Positions 23,953 to 37,216 are shown, numbered from the stretch's first letter. The stretch is DNA of 64,000 nucleotides from Blastococcus sp. HT6-30 (GCF_039729015.1 NZ_CP155792.1:3182001-3246000), one strand, 5' to 3'. Numbers and translations are program-made. Notes: generated by a model not told the origin, from the sequence alone.

Positions 23953-25848
23953 TCATCCGGCCGTCACCGCCAGGAGGGCGCCGGCCACCACGACCGCGCC
24001 GCCGAGCATCCCGAGCGCGTAGGTGCGCACGAAGCCGGTCTGCGCGCGGCCGAGCCGGGCGGACGAGCCGCCGAGCCCGGCGGCCAGGCCGTTGACCGCG
24101 CCGTCGACGCCGCGGTTGTCGACCCACACGAGCGCGCGGGTGAGCCACTGCCCCGGGCGCATGAACAGCGACTCGTTGACCGCGTCGGCGTAGAGGGCCT
24201 GGCGGGCCGCCCGCGTGACGGGCGAGACCCGCACCGGGGCGGTGAGCGGCACCTCCCGGCGACCGACGAACAGCCAGGCGAGCGCGACACCGGCGAAGGC
24301 GACGAGCGTGACCACGAGCCCGACGACGGCCGGCGCCACCACGTGCGCGGCCTCCGCCGGCTCGCCGAAGACCGGCTCGAGCCAGCCCGAGAGCGGGAAG
24401 ACCGCCACGAGCAGGGCGCCGGCGAACACCGAGCCGAACGCCAGCACGATCATCGGCGCGGTCATGATCGACGGCGACTCGTGCGGGTGGACGCCGTCGT
24501 CCCACCGGGCCCGGCCGAAGAACGTCATGAGCATCAGCCGCGTCATGTAGAAGGCGGTCAGCCCCGCGCCGAGGACCATCACGCCGCCCAGGACCCACCC
24601 CCAGACGTCGTCGCGGTCCAGCGCCGCCTCGATGATCGCGTCCTTGGTGAAGTACCCCGAGAGGAAGGGGAAGCCGATCAGCGCCAGGTAGCCCAGCCCG
24701 AAGGTGACGAAGGTGACCGGCAGCTTCCTCCACAGCGCGCCGAACCGGCGCATGTCCACCGAGTCGTCCATCGCGTGCATGACCGACCCGGCGCCGAGGA
24801 AGAGGCCGGCTTTGAAGAAGCCGTGCGCGAGCAGGTGCGCCAGCCCCGCGACGTAGCCGGCCGGGCCGAGCCCGACGGCCAGGAACATGTAGCCGATCTG
24901 GCTGACCGTCGAGTAGGCCAGCACCTTCTTGATGTCGTCGTAGGCACACCCGGCGATCGCGCCGATCAGCAGGGTCAGGGCGCCGACCGCGAGGACGACG
25001 GCCCGCGCCGTAGGCGTCAGGTCGTAGATCGGCGCGGAGCGGGCGATCAGGTACACGCCCGCGGTGACCATCGTGGCGGCGTGGATGAGCGCGGAGACGG
25101 GCGTGGGCCCCTCCATCGCGTCGGGCAGCCACGCCTGCAGCGGGAACTGGCCGGATTTGCCGCAGGCACCCAGCAGCAGGAGCAGGCCGATGGCGGTGAT
25201 CGTGCCGCCGGCCAGGGTGCCCACCGACCCGAAGACGCCGGCGTAGGACGTCGTCCCCAGCTGGGCGAACATCACGAAGATCGCCAGCGCCAGGCCGACG
25301 TCGCCGACCCGGTTCATGATGAACGCCTTCTTCGCCGCGGTGGCCGCGGCCGGGCGGGTGTACCAGAAGGCGATGAGCAGGTAGGACGCCAGGCCGACGC
25401 CCTCCCAGCCCACGTAGAGCGCCACGAAGCTGTTGCCGAGGACCAGCAGCAGCATCGCCGCGACGAAGAGGTTCAGGTAGGCGAAGAAGCGGCGGCGTGC
25501 GGGGTCGTGCGCCATGTAGCCGATCGAGTAGACGTGGATCAGCGAGCCGACACCGGTGATCAGCAGCACGAACACCGCCGACAGCGGGTCGTAGAGCAGC
25601 CCGGCGGTGACGTCGAGCTCACCGGTCGCGACGAAGGTGAACAGCTCGACGTCGGCGGCGCGCTCGTCGAGGCCGGCCAGCTGCACGGTGCACGCCACGG
25701 CGAGGACGAAAGCCGCCACGACCGTCGCCGTCCCCAGCAGGTGACCCCAGCGGTCGGTGCGCCGGCCACCCAGCAGCAGCACCGCGGCACCGGCCAGCGG
25801 CAGCGCGATCAGCAGCCAGGAGGCGGCGAGGAGCCCTTCAGCAGGCAC
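23953..25848 (-). CDS. nuoL: NADH-quinone oxidoreductase subunit L
   Basis: The largest antiporter-like subunit of complex I, 631 residues. It shows GWEGVGLASYLLIAFWYTRPAA, ACGKSGQFPLQAWLPDAMEGPTPVSALIHAATMV and the late helices toward the C-terminal lateral helix. GTG start at 25848. Forty bases separate it from nuoM. Confidence 0.97.
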   Translation of the reverse strand: MPAEGLLAASWLLIALPLAGAAVLLLGGRRTDRWGHLLGTATVVAAFVLAVACTVQLAGLDERAADVELFTFVATGELDVTAGLLYDPLSAVFVLLITGVGSLIHVYSIGYMAHDPARRRFFAYLNLFVAAMLLLVLGNSFVALYVGWEGVGLASYLLIAFWYTRPAAATAAKKAFIMNRVGDVGLALAIFVMFAQLGTTSYAGVFGSVGTLAGGTITAIGLLLLLGACGKSGQFPLQAWLPDAMEGPTPVSALIHAATMVTAGVYLIARSAPIYDLTPTARAVVLAVGALTLLIGAIAGCAYDDIKKVLAYSTVSQIGYMFLAVGLGPAGYVAGLAHLLAHGFFKAGLFLGAGSVMHAMDDSVDMRRFGALWRKLPVTFVTFGLGYLALIGFPFLSGYFTKDAIIEAALDRDDVWGWVLGGVMVLGAGLTAFYMTRLMLMTFFGRARWDDGVHPHESPSIMTAPMIVLAFGSVFAGALLVAVFPLSGWLEPVFGEPAEAAHVVAPAVVGLVVTLVAFAGVALAWLFVGRREVPLTAPVRVSPVTRAARQALYADAVNESLFMRPGQWLTRALVWVDNRGVDGAVNGLAAGLGGSSARLGRAQTGFVRTYALGMLGGAVVVAGALLAVTAG

Positions 25849-25864
25849 TGCAACCCCGTCCCGG

Positions 25865-26164
25865 TCAGTACTTCAGCAGGTTGGCGTCGTCGACCGAGGC
25901 GGACCGGCGGGTCCGGTAGATCGACATGATGATGGCGAGACCCACGACCACCTCGGCGGCGGCGACGACCATGACGAACAGCGCGATGATCTGGCCGTCG
26001 ACGGTCCCGGTGGACCGGGCGAAGGTGATCAGCGTCAGGTTGACCGCGTTGAGCATCAGCTCGATGCACATGAAGACGACGATCGCGTTGCGCCGCACGA
26101 GGACGCCGACGGCGCCGATGGTGAAGAGGATGGCCGCCAGCACCAGGTAGTAGGAGACGCTCAC
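25865..26164 (-). CDS. nuoK: NADH-quinone oxidoreductase subunit K
   Basis: A 99-residue membrane subunit with three helices. The conserved membrane glutamates lie in [16 protein letters not shown] and [19 protein letters not shown]. The GTG start at 26164 overlaps the nuoJ stop (GTGA), fixing the start; the frame further upstream lies inside nuoJ. Confidence 0.96.
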   Translation of the reverse strand: MSVSYYLVLAAILFTIGAVGVLVRRNAIVVFMCIELMLNAVNLTLITFARSTGTVDGQIIALFVMVVAAAEVVVGLAIIMSIYRTRRSASVDDANLLKY

Positions 26165-27018
26165 CGGTGCTCGCCTCCCGTCCGCCCGCCCGGGGTGTCG
26201 CTGAGCGTGGGGTCGAGGGAGCCGAGCGCGGCGTCCGGGGAGCCGAGCTGCTCCCGGCCGGTCGGGCGGGGCATCTGCTCGACCGGCTGCGGCTCGATAC
26301 CGGTGGCGAAGCTGTCCTCGGCGAGGCTGCCGTCGGGCAGCAGCGCCGGCGCGGCCACGGAGGTGGCGCGGGCGTGCACACCCGGCCCCGGCAGGGTCTG
26401 CGGCCGGTCGGTGAGGAAGCGGGCCCGGGACCGCTCCTTCTGCGTCTGCCGGCTGCCCGGTTCCCGCTCCACGTGGGTGAGCAGCAGCGCACCGACCGCG
26501 GCGACGATCAGCAGCGCACCGGTGACCTCGAAGGCCAGCAGGTAGCGGGTGTAGAGCAGCCCGGCGACCGCCTCCACGTTGCCGGACGAGGGGCCGCCCA
26601 CCCCGCCCTGCACGGCCTCGAGACCGGCGACGGGCAGGTCCTGGGTGGCCCGGGCGATGCCGGCGCCGACCAGGGCGGCGAAGCCGGCGCCCAGCGCGAG
26701 CGCCGCGACCCGCTGGCCGCGCAGCGTCTCGACCACCGAGTCGGAGGAATCCCGGCCGACCAGCATCAGCACGAACAGGAACAGGATCATGATCGCCCCG
26801 GTGTAGACGATCACCTGGACCGCGCCGAGGAAGGGCGCCTCCTGCACCACGTAGAAGACGCCGAGGGAGAGCATGGTCAGCACCAGCCACAGCGCGGAGT
26901 GCACCGCGTTGCGGCTGAGCACCATGCCCAGCGCCCCGGCGAGGGCGACCGGCCCGAGGATCCAGAAGATGACCGCCTCGCCGGTGCCGATGACGACACC
27001 GGCCGTCTCCGGGGTCAC
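26161..27018 (-). CDS. nuoJ: NADH-quinone oxidoreductase subunit J with long C-terminal tail
   Basis: Membrane subunit, 285 residues from GTG 27018. The core (residues about 1-180) has five helices and the motif [24 protein letters not shown]. Beyond it comes a hydrophilic, Pro/Gly-rich tail of about 90 residues with no recognisable domain. Such tails are usual in actinobacterial NuoJ. The start overlaps the nuoI stop. Confidence 0.96.
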   Translation of the reverse strand: MTPETAGVVIGTGEAVIFWILGPVALAGALGMVLSRNAVHSALWLVLTMLSLGVFYVVQEAPFLGAVQVIVYTGAIMILFLFVLMLVGRDSSDSVVETLRGQRVAALALGAGFAALVGAGIARATQDLPVAGLEAVQGGVGGPSSGNVEAVAGLLYTRYLLAFEVTGALLIVAAVGALLLTHVEREPGSRQTQKERSRARFLTDRPQTLPGPGVHARATSVAAPALLPDGSLAEDSFATGIEPQPVEQMPRPTGREQLGSPDAALGSLDPTLSDTPGGRTGGEHR

Positions 27019-27629
27019 GGGCGGGGCTCCGGCTCGCGCACGTAGTAGTCCTTCTCGTCGTCGCCGAGCCGCATCGGGTGTGGCGTGGCCTCCATGCCGG
27101 GCAGCAGCGGAGCCATGAGCTGCTCCTTGGTGTAGATCAGGTCGCGCCGGTTGTCGTCGGCCAGCTCGAAGTCGTTGCTCATCGTCAGCGACCGCGTCGG
27201 GCAGGCCTCGATGCACAGCCCGCAGAAGATGCACCGCAGGTAGTTGATCTGGTACACCGCGCCGTACCGCTCACCGGGCGAGTAGCGGGCGTCCTCGGTG
27301 TTGTCGCCGCCCTCCACGTAGATCGCGTCGGCCGGGCAGGCCCACGCGCACAGCTCGCAGCCGACGCACTTCTCCAGGCCGTCGGGGTGCCGGTTGAGCA
27401 CGTGCCGGCCGTGGTAGCGCGGCTTGGTCACCTTGGGCTCGAACGGGTACTGCTCGGTGGTCACCGTGCGGAAGATCTGGGCGAAGGTGACGCCGAACCC
27501 CTGGACGGCGGCGGGCAGCAGCCCGTCGCGGACCGCCGGCCGCTTCCGGCCGCCCTCCGGAGAGCGCTCGACCTCGCCCGCGGACCGCCGCACCAGGTCC
27601 TGCTCGCCCGGCTTGCTGCGCTCAGACAT
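27015..27629 (-). CDS. nuoI: NADH-quinone oxidoreductase subunit I
   Basis: Carries clusters N6a and N6b and sits on the membrane arm. The 204 residues contain two 4Fe-4S motifs, [12 protein letters not shown] and [12 protein letters not shown]. The first 50 residues are charged and variable. ATG at 27629 overlaps the nuoH end by 8 bases. Confidence 0.97.
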   Translation of the reverse strand: MSERSKPGEQDLVRRSAGEVERSPEGGRKRPAVRDGLLPAAVQGFGVTFAQIFRTVTTEQYPFEPKVTKPRYHGRHVLNRHPDGLEKCVGCELCAWACPADAIYVEGGDNTEDARYSPGERYGAVYQINYLRCIFCGLCIEACPTRSLTMSNDFELADDNRRDLIYTKEQLMAPLLPGMEATPHPMRLGDDEKDYYVREPEPRP

Positions 27630-29109
27630 CGCCGTCCTCCTCCGAAGTGCTGGTGGCGCCGCGCCGGCCGGTGCCGACGACTGCTCCGGGCACCGGTTCA
27701 CCGGCGGCGCTCACCGGCTGCCGCCGCAGCCGTGGCGACGGCGGGACCCGCAGGTCCATGGGCGGGACCGGGAAGCCGCCCTCGGCCCGGATGGGGCCGC
27801 CGGCCGGCCGGCGGCGTGCGCCGGCCGGGGGCAGGACCTCGGGCTCGGTGCTCGTCGGGTGGTTCGAGCCGGCGGCGGCCTCGACCGCGGCCAGCCGGGT
27901 GTCGCGCTGGCTCGCCCGGCCGGCGAGCCAGAGGCCTCCCAGCAGGACCAGCGCGATGGGCAGCCCCACGTAGAGCGCCACCTCACCGGCGGAGAGGCCG
28001 GCCTCGCGGGACACGGTCCGCATCGTGGCGACGACGAGGATCCACACCAGCGACACCGGGACCAGCACCTTCCAGCCGAACCGCATGAACTGGTCGTAGC
28101 GGAGCCGGGGCAGGGTGCCGCGCAGCCAGATGAAGACGAACAGCGCGGCGACGACCTTGAGGAAGAACCACAGCAGCGGCCACCAGCCGCTGTTGGCGCC
28201 GTCCCAGACGGAGATCGGCCACGGTGCCCGCCACCCACCGAGGAAGAGCGTCGCGGCCAGCGCCGAGACGGTGACCATGTTGATGTACTCGGCCAGGAAG
28301 AACAGGGCGAACTTCAACGACGAGTACTCCGTGTGGAAGCCACCCACCAGCTCGCTCTCGGCCTCGGGCAGGTCGAACGGCGCACGGTTCGTCTCACCGA
28401 CGACGGCGATCGCGTAGATCACGAAGGAGACCGGGAGCAGGACGACGTACCAGCTCGGCCCGGTGAACTCCCAGCCGAAGAAGGAGAGCTCGGACCCGTC
28501 GGCCTGGGCGGCGACGATCCCCGACGTGGACATCGTCCCCGCGTAGAGGAACACCGCGACCAGCGACAGCCCCATCGCGATCTCGTAGCTGATCATCTGG
28601 GCCGCGCTGCGCAGGCTGCCCAGCAGCGGGTACGTGGATCCGGAGGCCCAGCCGCCCAGCACGATGCCGTAGATGCCCATCGCGGACATCGCCAGGATGA
28701 TCAGCACCCCGATCGGGGCATCGGTGAGCTGCAGCGGCGTCTGCTGGCCGAAGATGCTCACGACCGGGCCCATCGGGATGACGGAGAACGCGACGAACGC
28801 CGGGATGGTGGCGATCACCGGGGCCAGGAAGTACACCGGCTTGTCCGCGAGCGCGGGCATGATGTCTTCCTTGAACGCGAGCTTCAGCCCGTCGGCGAGG
28901 CTCTGCAGGTAGCCGCGCGGACCGACCCGGTTGGGCCCGATCCGCTGCTGCATCCGCGCGACGACCTTGCGCTCGAACACGATCGCGAACAACGTCATGA
29001 GCACCAGCACCGCGAAGACGCCGACGACCTTGATCACGACGATCCACCAGACGTCGTTGCCGAAGTCCGCCAGCGTCGGCTGGTCGGCCGTAGCCGCCCA
29101 CACGCTCAT
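27622..29109 (-). CDS. nuoH: NADH-quinone oxidoreductase subunit H with Pro-rich C-terminal tail
   Basis: Forms the quinone-binding channel with NuoB and NuoD. 495 residues; conserved segments are [40 protein letters not shown] and [21 protein letters not shown] cytoplasmic tail of about 85 residues rich in Pro, Arg and Gly follows the last helix. The start overlaps the nuoG stop by ATGA. Confidence 0.97.
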   Translation of the reverse strand: MSVWAATADQPTLADFGNDVWWIVVIKVVGVFAVLVLMTLFAIVFERKVVARMQQRIGPNRVGPRGYLQSLADGLKLAFKEDIMPALADKPVYFLAPVIATIPAFVAFSVIPMGPVVSIFGQQTPLQLTDAPIGVLIILAMSAMGIYGIVLGGWASGSTYPLLGSLRSAAQMISYEIAMGLSLVAVFLYAGTMSTSGIVAAQADGSELSFFGWEFTGPSWYVVLLPVSFVIYAIAVVGETNRAPFDLPEAESELVGGFHTEYSSLKFALFFLAEYINMVTVSALAATLFLGGWRAPWPISVWDGANSGWWPLLWFFLKVVAALFVFIWLRGTLPRLRYDQFMRFGWKVLVPVSLVWILVVATMRTVSREAGLSAGEVALYVGLPIALVLLGGLWLAGRASQRDTRLAAVEAAAGSNHPTSTEPEVLPPAGARRRPAGGPIRAEGGFPVPPMDLRVPPSPRLRRQPVSAAGEPVPGAVVGTGRRGATSTSEEDGDV

Positions 29110-31597
29110 CGCACGCCCTCCCCGGCGTCGGCGCTCGTGCGGGCCAGCCGCACGACGCTCCCGGGCCCGGCGCCCAGCGCCGTCCGGATCTCGCTGCCGG
29201 GCGACCGCATCGGCACCCAGACCACGTGGTCGGGCATCGGGGTGATCTGCACCGGCAGGCTGATGGAGCCGGTGGACCCGCTGACGGTGAGCCGGTCGCC
29301 GTCGACGAGGCCCAGCCGGGCAGCGGCCTCGGCGCCGATGCGGGCGACCGGGCGCCGGGCGGTGCCGGCGAGCTCGGGCTCCTCCCGCTGCAGCGTGCCG
29401 ACGTCGAGCAGCTGGCGCCACGACGCGAGCACCGCCTCGTCGTCGCGCAGCGCGGGCGCGGCCGGTGGCGCGACGGCCGGCGCCCGGCCCTCGGCGGCGG
29501 ACCGGCGGGCGCCCAGGGCGGCCAGCGCGGCGCGGGCGACCTCGGGGGTGGGCAGGCGCAGGTCGACGTCCATCTCGTCGGCCAGACCGTGCAGCACCCG
29601 CCCGTCGGGCAGCCGACCCGTGTCGTGCAGGGTGGCGTCGAAGGGCCGCAGCCGGCCCTCCCAGTCGAGGTAGCTCCCCGACTTCTCCGATGCGGCGGCG
29701 ACCGGCAGGACGACGTCGGCGCGCTCGGTGACCTCGCTCGGGAACATCTCCAGGCTGACGACGAACGCCGCGGCGTCCAGCGCCGCCCGGGCCAGGGCGG
29801 GGTCGGGCAGGTCGGCCGGGTCGACGCCACCGACGAGCAGCCCGGGCAGCCGCCCGGCGCGGGCGGCGGTCAGGATGCCGGTGACGTCGCGGCCGGGGGC
29901 GGCGGGTACGGCCGCGGGGTCGATGCCCCACAACGCGGCCACCTCGGCGCGGGCGGCGGGGTCGTCGACGGCGCGGCCGCCGGGCAGCAGCGTCGGCAGT
30001 GCGCCGGCCTCGACGGCGCCGCGCTCACCGGCGCGGCGCGGCACCCAGGCCAGCCGGGCGCCGGTGGCCCGCGACAGCTCCAGCAGTGCCGTGAAGGCGC
30101 CGGGGACCTCGGCCAGGCGCTCGCCGGCGAGGACGACGGCGCCCGGCCGGCGCAGCGCCTCGACGGCGGGGCCGCCCCAGCTGCCCTCGGCGAGGGCCTG
30201 CAGGGAGCGGGCCTCGGCACCGGGGAACGTGGTGAGCACGGTGGCCTGCAGCTTCTCCGCCGCGCGGGTGCCGTAGGGGGCCAGGTCGAAGACCGCGAGG
30301 CCGCCGGTCCGCACCGCCCGGCGCAGCCGCAGGAACAGGATCGGGGACTCCTCCTCCGGCTCCAGGCCGGCGAGCAGCACCGCGGGCGCGGAGCCGACGT
30401 CGTCGTAGGTGACGGCGCCGGTCGCCGGTCCGGTGCCGGCGACGGTGGCCGCCAGGAAGGCCAGCTCCTCGGCCGAGTGCGCCCGGGCCCGGGCGTCGAC
30501 GTCGTTGGTGCCCAGTGCCACCCGGGCGAAGGCAGCCCAGGCGTAGGCGTCCTCGAGCGTGAGCCGGCCACCGGGGAGGACGCCGACACCGCCCTCGGCC
30601 CGCGCCCGCAGCAGGCCGGCAGCGGCCGTGGCCCACGCCTCGGGCCAGGACGCGGGGTGCAGCAGGCCGTCGGCCCCCCGCACCATCGGGGTGGTCAGCC
30701 GCTCGTTCGACGTGGCGTACCGGAACGCGTAGCGGCCCTTGTCGCAGGTCCACTCCTCGTTGACCGCCGGATCCTCCCCGGCCTGCCGCCGGGTGACCTT
30801 GCCGCGCCGGTAGTCGCTGCGCATCGCGCAGCCGGAGGCGCAGTGCTCGCAGACGCTCGCCTCGCTGCGCAGGTCGAAGGGGCGCGCGCGGAAGCGGTAC
30901 TGGGCGCTGGTGAGGGCGCCGACCGGGCAGATCTGGGTGGTGTTGCCGGAGAAGTAGGACTCGAAGGGCTCGTCCTCGTAGATGGCCACCTGCTCCAGCG
31001 CGCCGCGCTCGAACAGCTCGATGAACGGGTCGCCGGCGACCTGCTGGGAGAACCGGGTGCAGCGGGCGCACAGCACGCAGCGCTCGCGGTCGAGCAGGAT
31101 CTCGCTGCTGATCGGCAGCGGCTTGGGATAGGTCCGCTTCTCGTCGACGAACCGGCTCTCGGTGCGCCCGTGGCCCATCGCCTGGTTCTGCAGGGGGCAC
31201 TCGCCGCCCTTGTCGCAGGTGGGGCAGTCGAGCGGGTGGTTGATCAGCAGCAGCTCCATCGTGCCCTGCTGCGCCTTGTCGGCGACCGGGCTGGACAGCT
31301 GGGTCTTGATCGCCATGCCGTCGGTGACCGGCATGGTGCAGGAGGCGACCGGCTTGCGCTGGCCCTCGACCTCGACCAGGCACTGCCGGCAGGCGCCGAC
31401 CGGCTCGAGCAGCGGGTGGTCGCAGAACCGTGGGATGAAGACGCCGACCTGCTCGGCCGCCCGGATGATGAGCGTGCCCTTCGGGACGGCGACGTCGAAG
31501 CCGTCGATGGTGCAGTGGACGGCGTCCGGCGGGGTGTGCGGGCCCGGCGCGCCCGGGGGCACCGCGGCGGCGGGGGGCGGATTGGTCGGGGTGAGTG

Positions 31598-31601
<4 letters not shown>
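29106..31601 (-). CDS. nuoG: NADH-quinone oxidoreductase subunit G
   Basis: Large iron-sulfur subunit, 831 residues. The N-terminal 2Fe-2S domain has [17 protein letters not shown] and a further cysteine in ASC; the His-ligated cluster and the CVLCARC and [11 protein letters not shown] motifs follow (N4, N5 and possibly N7). The C-terminal half is a molybdopterin oxidoreductase-like domain without a complete active site. It overlaps nuoF by 4 bases. Confidence 0.96.
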
Positions 31602-32926
<1,325 letters not shown>

Positions 32927-32929
32927 GGC

Positions 32930-34045
32930 TCACTTCCTCCGCTTCGGCGGGGTACGGCCTTCGACGGTGCGCCCGGTCCCGGGCCCCTGGTAGCCGCCTG
33001 CCGGTTCGCTCGCCGCCGGGGTGTCGGTGCCGCTGGCGTCGAGGCCACCGGGCGGCCGCCCGCGGCCGTACTCCGTGCCCTCGTCGGGGTGGGCTTGCGC
33101 TGCGCCGGCCTTCTCCGCCGGGGTGTCGGCCGCAGCGACGCGCGCGTCGGCGGCCTCCTTGCCCGGCGTCTCCCCGGTGCGGCCCGAGGGGCGGACCGTC
33201 TCCCCGGCCCCGTCCCGGGGCCCGCCCTGAGCTTGCGAAGGGTGGGGAGGACGGGGTCCTTCTGCGGCGTCGGGGACCGGCTCCGGCTCGGGGTCGCGCA
33301 TCGGCGGCGCGGACTCGCCGCGTTCGGCGGCCAGCCGCAGCCCGCGCAGCGTCGGCTCGTAGGACCCGGGGGCGTCGACGGCGGCGGCCGCCGCGGCGGC
33401 GTCCGGGTACTGGGAGAACCCCGCCAGCTGGCGGGAGATCCCCCGGAAGTCGGTGAGCGGGGCGCCTCGGGTGGGCGCCGGCTTCTCGCCCCGGCGCAGC
33501 GCCGCCACCAGCTCGCGGGCGCTCTCGACGTCCTGCTGGTCGTAGAACTCGTAGTCGACGGTGACCACCGGCGCGTAGTCGCAGGCGGCGAGGCACTCGG
33601 CGTGCTCGAGGGTGATCGAGCCGTCGGCGGCGGTCTCGTCGTGGTGCACGCCGAGATCCGCCGACAGGGCGTCCATGATCCGTTGCCCGCCGAGGACGGC
33701 GCACAGCGTGTTGGTGCAGACGCTGACCAGGTGCCGCCCGGTCGGCCGGCGCTTGTACATCGTGTAGAAGGTCGCGACCGCGCCGACCTCGGCCTTGGTC
33801 AGCCCCAGCTCCTCGGCGCACAGCGCGACGCCCTCGGGGGTGACGTAGCCCTGGTAGCTCTGCACCAGGTGCAGCATCGGCAGCAGCGCCGACCGGGCCA
33901 CCGGGTAGCGGGCGATGATCTCCCGCGCCTCGACGCGGGCCTGCTCGGTCAGCGGCGGGACCTCGGCGAGGGCCGCGGAGTCGACCGGGCTCGAGTCGAG
34001 CCCGGTGACCGCCGTGGCCTCCGGGCTGCCTGGCAGTGCGCTCAT
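32930..34045 (-). CDS. nuoE: NADH-quinone oxidoreductase subunit E with long tail containing a repeat element
   Basis: Carries cluster N1a. 371 residues; residues about 35-190 are the thioredoxin-like core with the cluster cysteines in SVCTNTLC (108-115) and [12 protein letters not shown] (150-161). Residues about 240-371 form a disordered Pro/Gly/Glu tail with no domain. Codons for residues 262-280 ([19 protein letters not shown]) are supplied by palindromic repeat copy G, in the usual orientation relative to transcription. The ATG at 34045 overlaps the nuoD stop. Confidence 0.95.
   Translation of the reverse strand: MSALPGSPEATAVTGLDSSPVDSAALAEVPPLTEQARVEAREIIARYPVARSALLPMLHLVQSYQGYVTPEGVALCAEELGLTKAEVGAVATFYTMYKRRPTGRHLVSVCTNTLCAVLGGQRIMDALSADLGVHHDETAADGSITLEHAECLAACDYAPVVTVDYEFYDQQDVESARELVAALRRGEKPAPTRGAPLTDFRGISRQLAGFSQYPDAAAAAAAVDAPGSYEPTLRGLRLAAERGESAPPMRDPEPEPVPDAAEGPRPPHPSQAQGGPRDGAGETVRPSGRTGETPGKEAADARVAAADTPAEKAGAAQAHPDEGTEYGRGRPPGGLDASGTDTPAASEPAGGYQGPGTGRTVEGRTPPKRRK
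33206..33262 (-). repeat. Palindromic GAGCTTGCGA element, copy G, inside nuoE
   Basis: It has the full family layout (GGCCCCGTCC, GGGCCCGCCCTGAGCTTGCGAAGGG, GGACGGGGTCCTTC) within the coding sequence of the nuoE tail. The reading frame stays open through it, so translation proceeds across a structure that elsewhere follows stop codons. Confidence 0.85.
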
Positions 34046-35373
34046 CTGTCGACGCCCCCCATGACCGGGTCGATCGAGGCGATCGCGGCGATGACGTCGG
34101 CGATCATGCCGCCCTCGCTCATCGCCGCGGTGGCCTGCAGGTTCACGAAGCTGGGGTCGCGCACGTGGACGCGCCACGGGCGGGTGCTGCCGTCGCTGAC
34201 CACGTGGTAGCCGAGCTCGCCGCGCGGTGACTCGATCGGCACGTACACCTGGCCGGCGGGCACCCGGAAGCCCTCGGTGACCAGCTTGAAGTGGTGGATC
34301 AGGGCCTCCATCGACTGGCCCATGATGTGCCGGACGTGGTCGAGGGAGTTGCCCATCCCGTCGGGCCCGAGCGAGAGCTGCGCGGGCCAGGCGATCTTCT
34401 TGTCCTCGACCATCACCGGCCCGGGCTCGAGCCGGTCCAGCGCCTGGCCGATGAGCTTCAGCGACTCGTTCACCTCGGCCATGCGCACCAGGTACCGGCC
34501 CCAGGCGTCGCAGGTGTCCGCGGTCGGCACCTCGAAGTCGTAGGTGTCGTAACCGAGGTAGGGCTCGACCTTGCGCAGGTCCCACGCCAGGCCGGTGGCG
34601 CGCAGGATCGGCCCGGTGACGCCGAGCGCCACGCAACCGGTCAGGTCCAGGTAGCCGGCGTCCTTGAGCCGGGCCTGCCAGATCGGCTGGCCGGTGAGGA
34701 GCCGGTGGAAGTCGGCCACCCGCGCCGGCATGACCGCCAGGAACTCGCGGATGTGCTCGACCGCGCCCTCGGGCAGGTCCTGCGCCAGGCCGCCGGGCCG
34801 GATGTAGGCGTGGTTCATCCGCAGGCCGGTGATCTCCTCGAGCAGGTCGAGGACCATCTCGCGCTCGCGGAAGCCGTTGGTCATGCCCGTGAGGGCACCC
34901 ATCTCCATGCCGAACGTGGCCAGCGCGACCAGGTGCGAGGCGATCCGGTTGAGCTCCATCACCAGCACCCGGATGGTGGCCGCCCGCTGCGGGATCTCCA
35001 CGCCCAGCAGCTTCTCCACCGCCATGCAGTAGCCGGCCTCGTTGAACAGCGGGGCGAGGTAGTCCATGCGGGTCACGAACGTGGTGCCCTGCACCCAGTT
35101 GCGGTACTCGGTGTTCTTCTCGATGCCGGTGTGCAGGTAGCCGATGACCACCCGCGCCTTGGTCACCGTCTCGCCCTCGAGGTCGAGGACCAGCCGCAGC
35201 ACGCCGTGCGTGGACGGGTGCTGCGGGCCCATGTTGACGACGAGGCGCTCCTCGCCGTGCGGGTCCGCGCCGAGCGTGAGGTCCCAGTCCCCACCGGTCA
35301 CGGTGTAGACGCGGCCCTCGGTGGTCTCGCGCGACCCGGCGTAGGGGTCGGCAGGGTTGTAGGTGGTGCTCAT
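34042..35373 (-). CDS. nuoD: NADH-quinone oxidoreductase subunit D
   Basis: 49-kDa quinone-site subunit, 443 residues. Conserved: [37 protein letters not shown] (the catalytic His region), RMDYLAP and the C-terminal [17 protein letters not shown] start at 35373 with 37 bases from nuoC. Confidence 0.97.
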   Translation of the reverse strand: MSTTYNPADPYAGSRETTEGRVYTVTGGDWDLTLGADPHGEERLVVNMGPQHPSTHGVLRLVLDLEGETVTKARVVIGYLHTGIEKNTEYRNWVQGTTFVTRMDYLAPLFNEAGYCMAVEKLLGVEIPQRAATIRVLVMELNRIASHLVALATFGMEMGALTGMTNGFREREMVLDLLEEITGLRMNHAYIRPGGLAQDLPEGAVEHIREFLAVMPARVADFHRLLTGQPIWQARLKDAGYLDLTGCVALGVTGPILRATGLAWDLRKVEPYLGYDTYDFEVPTADTCDAWGRYLVRMAEVNESLKLIGQALDRLEPGPVMVEDKKIAWPAQLSLGPDGMGNSLDHVRHIMGQSMEALIHHFKLVTEGFRVPAGQVYVPIESPRGELGYHVVSDGSTRPWRVHVRDPSFVNLQATAAMSEGGMIADVIAAIASIDPVMGGVDR

Positions 35374-35410
35374 CGTCGCCGCTCCGCGGGGGAACTCGTG
35401 CCTTCGGTGC

Positions 35411-36163
35411 TCATCGGTAGGCCCTCCGGGTGTCCGGCGGCGGGACCGTCGCGTCGTGGTACTCCACCGGGATCCCGCCGAGCGGGTAGTCCTTGCGCTG
35501 CGGGTGGCCGTCCCAGTCGTCGGGCATGAGGATCCGGGTCAGCGCCGGGTGGCCGTCGAAGACGACGCCGAACATGTCCCAGGTCTCCCGCTCGTGCCAG
35601 TCCGCCGTCGGGTAGATCGCGGTGATCGACGGAACGTGCGGGTCCTCCGCGCTCACCGCCACCTCCAGGCGGATGCGGCGCCGGTAGGTCATCGACGTCA
35701 GGTGGTAGACGACGTGCAGCCGTGGCCGGCCGGGAGCCACCGCCGGGCCACCGCTGTCGAGGTAGTCGACGCCGGAGACGCTGCTGCACAGCTCGAAGCG
35801 CAGGGCCTCGTCGTCGCGGAGCGGCTGCACGAGGGTCAGCAGGTGCTCGCGGGCGACGAAGTAGGTGATCTCGCCGCGGTCGACGAGCACCCGCTGGACC
35901 GCGGCCGCGTACGTCGCCTCCCCGACGGCCTCGATCAGCGCGTCGGTGACCTCGTCGAAGTAGCTGCCGTAGGGCCGCTCGGTGGAGTGCAGCGCCACCG
36001 CACCACCGGGCTCGACCCGCACGAGGCCACCGAACCCGGAGGTGTCGCCGCTGCCGGAGACGCCGAACGCGCCCTTCCGGAAGCCGCCCGAAGGCGCCGT
36101 GCTGTCGTCGTATCCGGCCTCCTGGCGGCCGGGGACGACGTTCGAACCGCCGTCGTTGCTCAT
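35411..36163 (-). CDS. nuoC: NADH-quinone oxidoreductase subunit C
   Basis: 30-kDa peripheral subunit, 250 residues. The family block [42 protein letters not shown] is in the C-terminal half. The first 50 residues are Gly/Ser-rich. Overlaps nuoB by 4 bases (ATGA). Confidence 0.97.
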   Translation of the reverse strand: MSNDGGSNVVPGRQEAGYDDSTAPSGGFRKGAFGVSGSGDTSGFGGLVRVEPGGAVALHSTERPYGSYFDEVTDALIEAVGEATYAAAVQRVLVDRGEITYFVAREHLLTLVQPLRDDEALRFELCSSVSGVDYLDSGGPAVAPGRPRLHVVYHLTSMTYRRRIRLEVAVSAEDPHVPSITAIYPTADWHERETWDMFGVVFDGHPALTRILMPDDWDGHPQRKDYPLGGIPVEYHDATVPPPDTRRAYR

Positions 36164-36831
36164 CGCGTGCGCTCGCTCGGCAGGAGGACGGCGTTCCCGC
36201 CGCGCTGCTCGATGCCGAACTGGCCGGTGCGGCCCTCGGCGGCGGCCTGCTCGTAGGCGCGGCGGGCGGCCTTGTCGACGCGGACCGTCGAGGGCATCTC
36301 GACCAGGAGGTCCTTCGCGGTCCCGTCCTGGCGTTCCCGCTCGAGCTGGCGGGCCCGCTTCTCGCCGAGCGGCTCGTGCTGGATCTTGTGGTGCAGCTTG
36401 AGGATCGCGTCCATGAGCATCTCCGGCCGCGGCGGGCAGCCGGGCAGGTACATGTCCACCGGGACGACGTGGTCGACGCCCTGCACGATCGCGTAGTTGT
36501 TGAACATGCCGCCGGAGCTCGCGCACACCCCCATCGCCAGCACCCACCGGGGCTCGGGCATCTGGTCGTAGATCTGCCGCAGGACCGGCGCCATCTTCTG
36601 GCTCACCCGGCCGGCGACGATCATCAGATCGGCCTGCCGCGGCGAGGCGCGGAAGACCTCCATCCCGAACCGGGCAAGGTCGTACCGGCCGGCCCCGGAG
36701 GCCATCATCTCGATGGCGCAGCAGGCCAGGCCGAACGTCGCGGGCCACAGCGACGACTTGCGGGTCCAGTTGACCAGCTTCTCCACGCTGGTCAGCAGGA
36801 CGCCGCTGGGCAGCTTCTCCTCGAGTCCCAT
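36160..36831 (-). CDS. nuoB: NADH-quinone oxidoreductase subunit B
   Basis: Binds cluster N2, the immediate electron donor to quinone. 223 residues. The tandem cysteines in [11 protein letters not shown] and the further cysteines in GVCASSGG and LPGCPPRPE are present. A charged C-terminal extension of about 45 residues follows. Confidence 0.97.
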   Translation of the reverse strand: MGLEEKLPSGVLLTSVEKLVNWTRKSSLWPATFGLACCAIEMMASGAGRYDLARFGMEVFRASPRQADLMIVAGRVSQKMAPVLRQIYDQMPEPRWVLAMGVCASSGGMFNNYAIVQGVDHVVPVDMYLPGCPPRPEMLMDAILKLHHKIQHEPLGEKRARQLERERQDGTAKDLLVEMPSTVRVDKAARRAYEQAAAEGRTGQFGIEQRGGNAVLLPSERTR

Positions 36832-36844
36832 CAGGTGCTCCCTG

Positions 36845-37216
36845 TCAGTCCCACTCGAGCCCACCGCGCCGCCACTCGTAGGCGAAGGCGAGGAAGACGG
36901 TGCCGATGAAGACGACCATCGCGACCAGGCCCCACACACCCAGGGCGTCGTTGGCGACGGCCCACGGGTAGAGGAAGACGATCTCGATGTCGAAGACGAT
37001 GAACAACATCGCGGTCAGGTAGTACTTGACCGGGAACCGGCCGCCGGTGAGCGGCTGGTCGACCGGTTCGATGCCGCACTCGTAGGCCGCCAGCTTGGCG
37101 CGGTTGTACCGGCGGGGGCCCACGAATGGGGCGACGGCGACCGAGAACAGCGCGAACGCCGCGGCCAACGCGAAGAGCCCGACGATCGGGACGTAGGTCG
37201 AGAGCATCATCGCCAC
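36845..37216 (-). CDS. nuoA: NADH-quinone oxidoreductase subunit A
   Basis: Three-helix membrane subunit, 123 residues, first gene of nuoA-N. The conserved loop is [13 protein letters not shown] and [12 protein letters not shown] lies in helix 2. Alternative ATGs at 37210 and 37207 may be the true start: an AGGGTGG ribosome binding site lies just before them and overlaps the GTG at 37216. A Rex operator is about 200 bases upstream. Confidence 0.95.
   Translation of the reverse strand: MAMMLSTYVPIVGLFALAAAFALFSVAVAPFVGPRRYNRAKLAAYECGIEPVDQPLTGGRFPVKYYLTAMLFIVFDIEIVFLYPWAVANDALGVWGLVAMVVFIGTVFLAFAYEWRRGGLEWD

Noticed and set aside
22200-25929. Long plus-strand frames opposite nuoM and nuoL
   Set aside because: Antisense shadows; translations are dominated by Arg, Gly, Asp and Gln and lack known domains, while the minus strand encodes clear complex I subunits.
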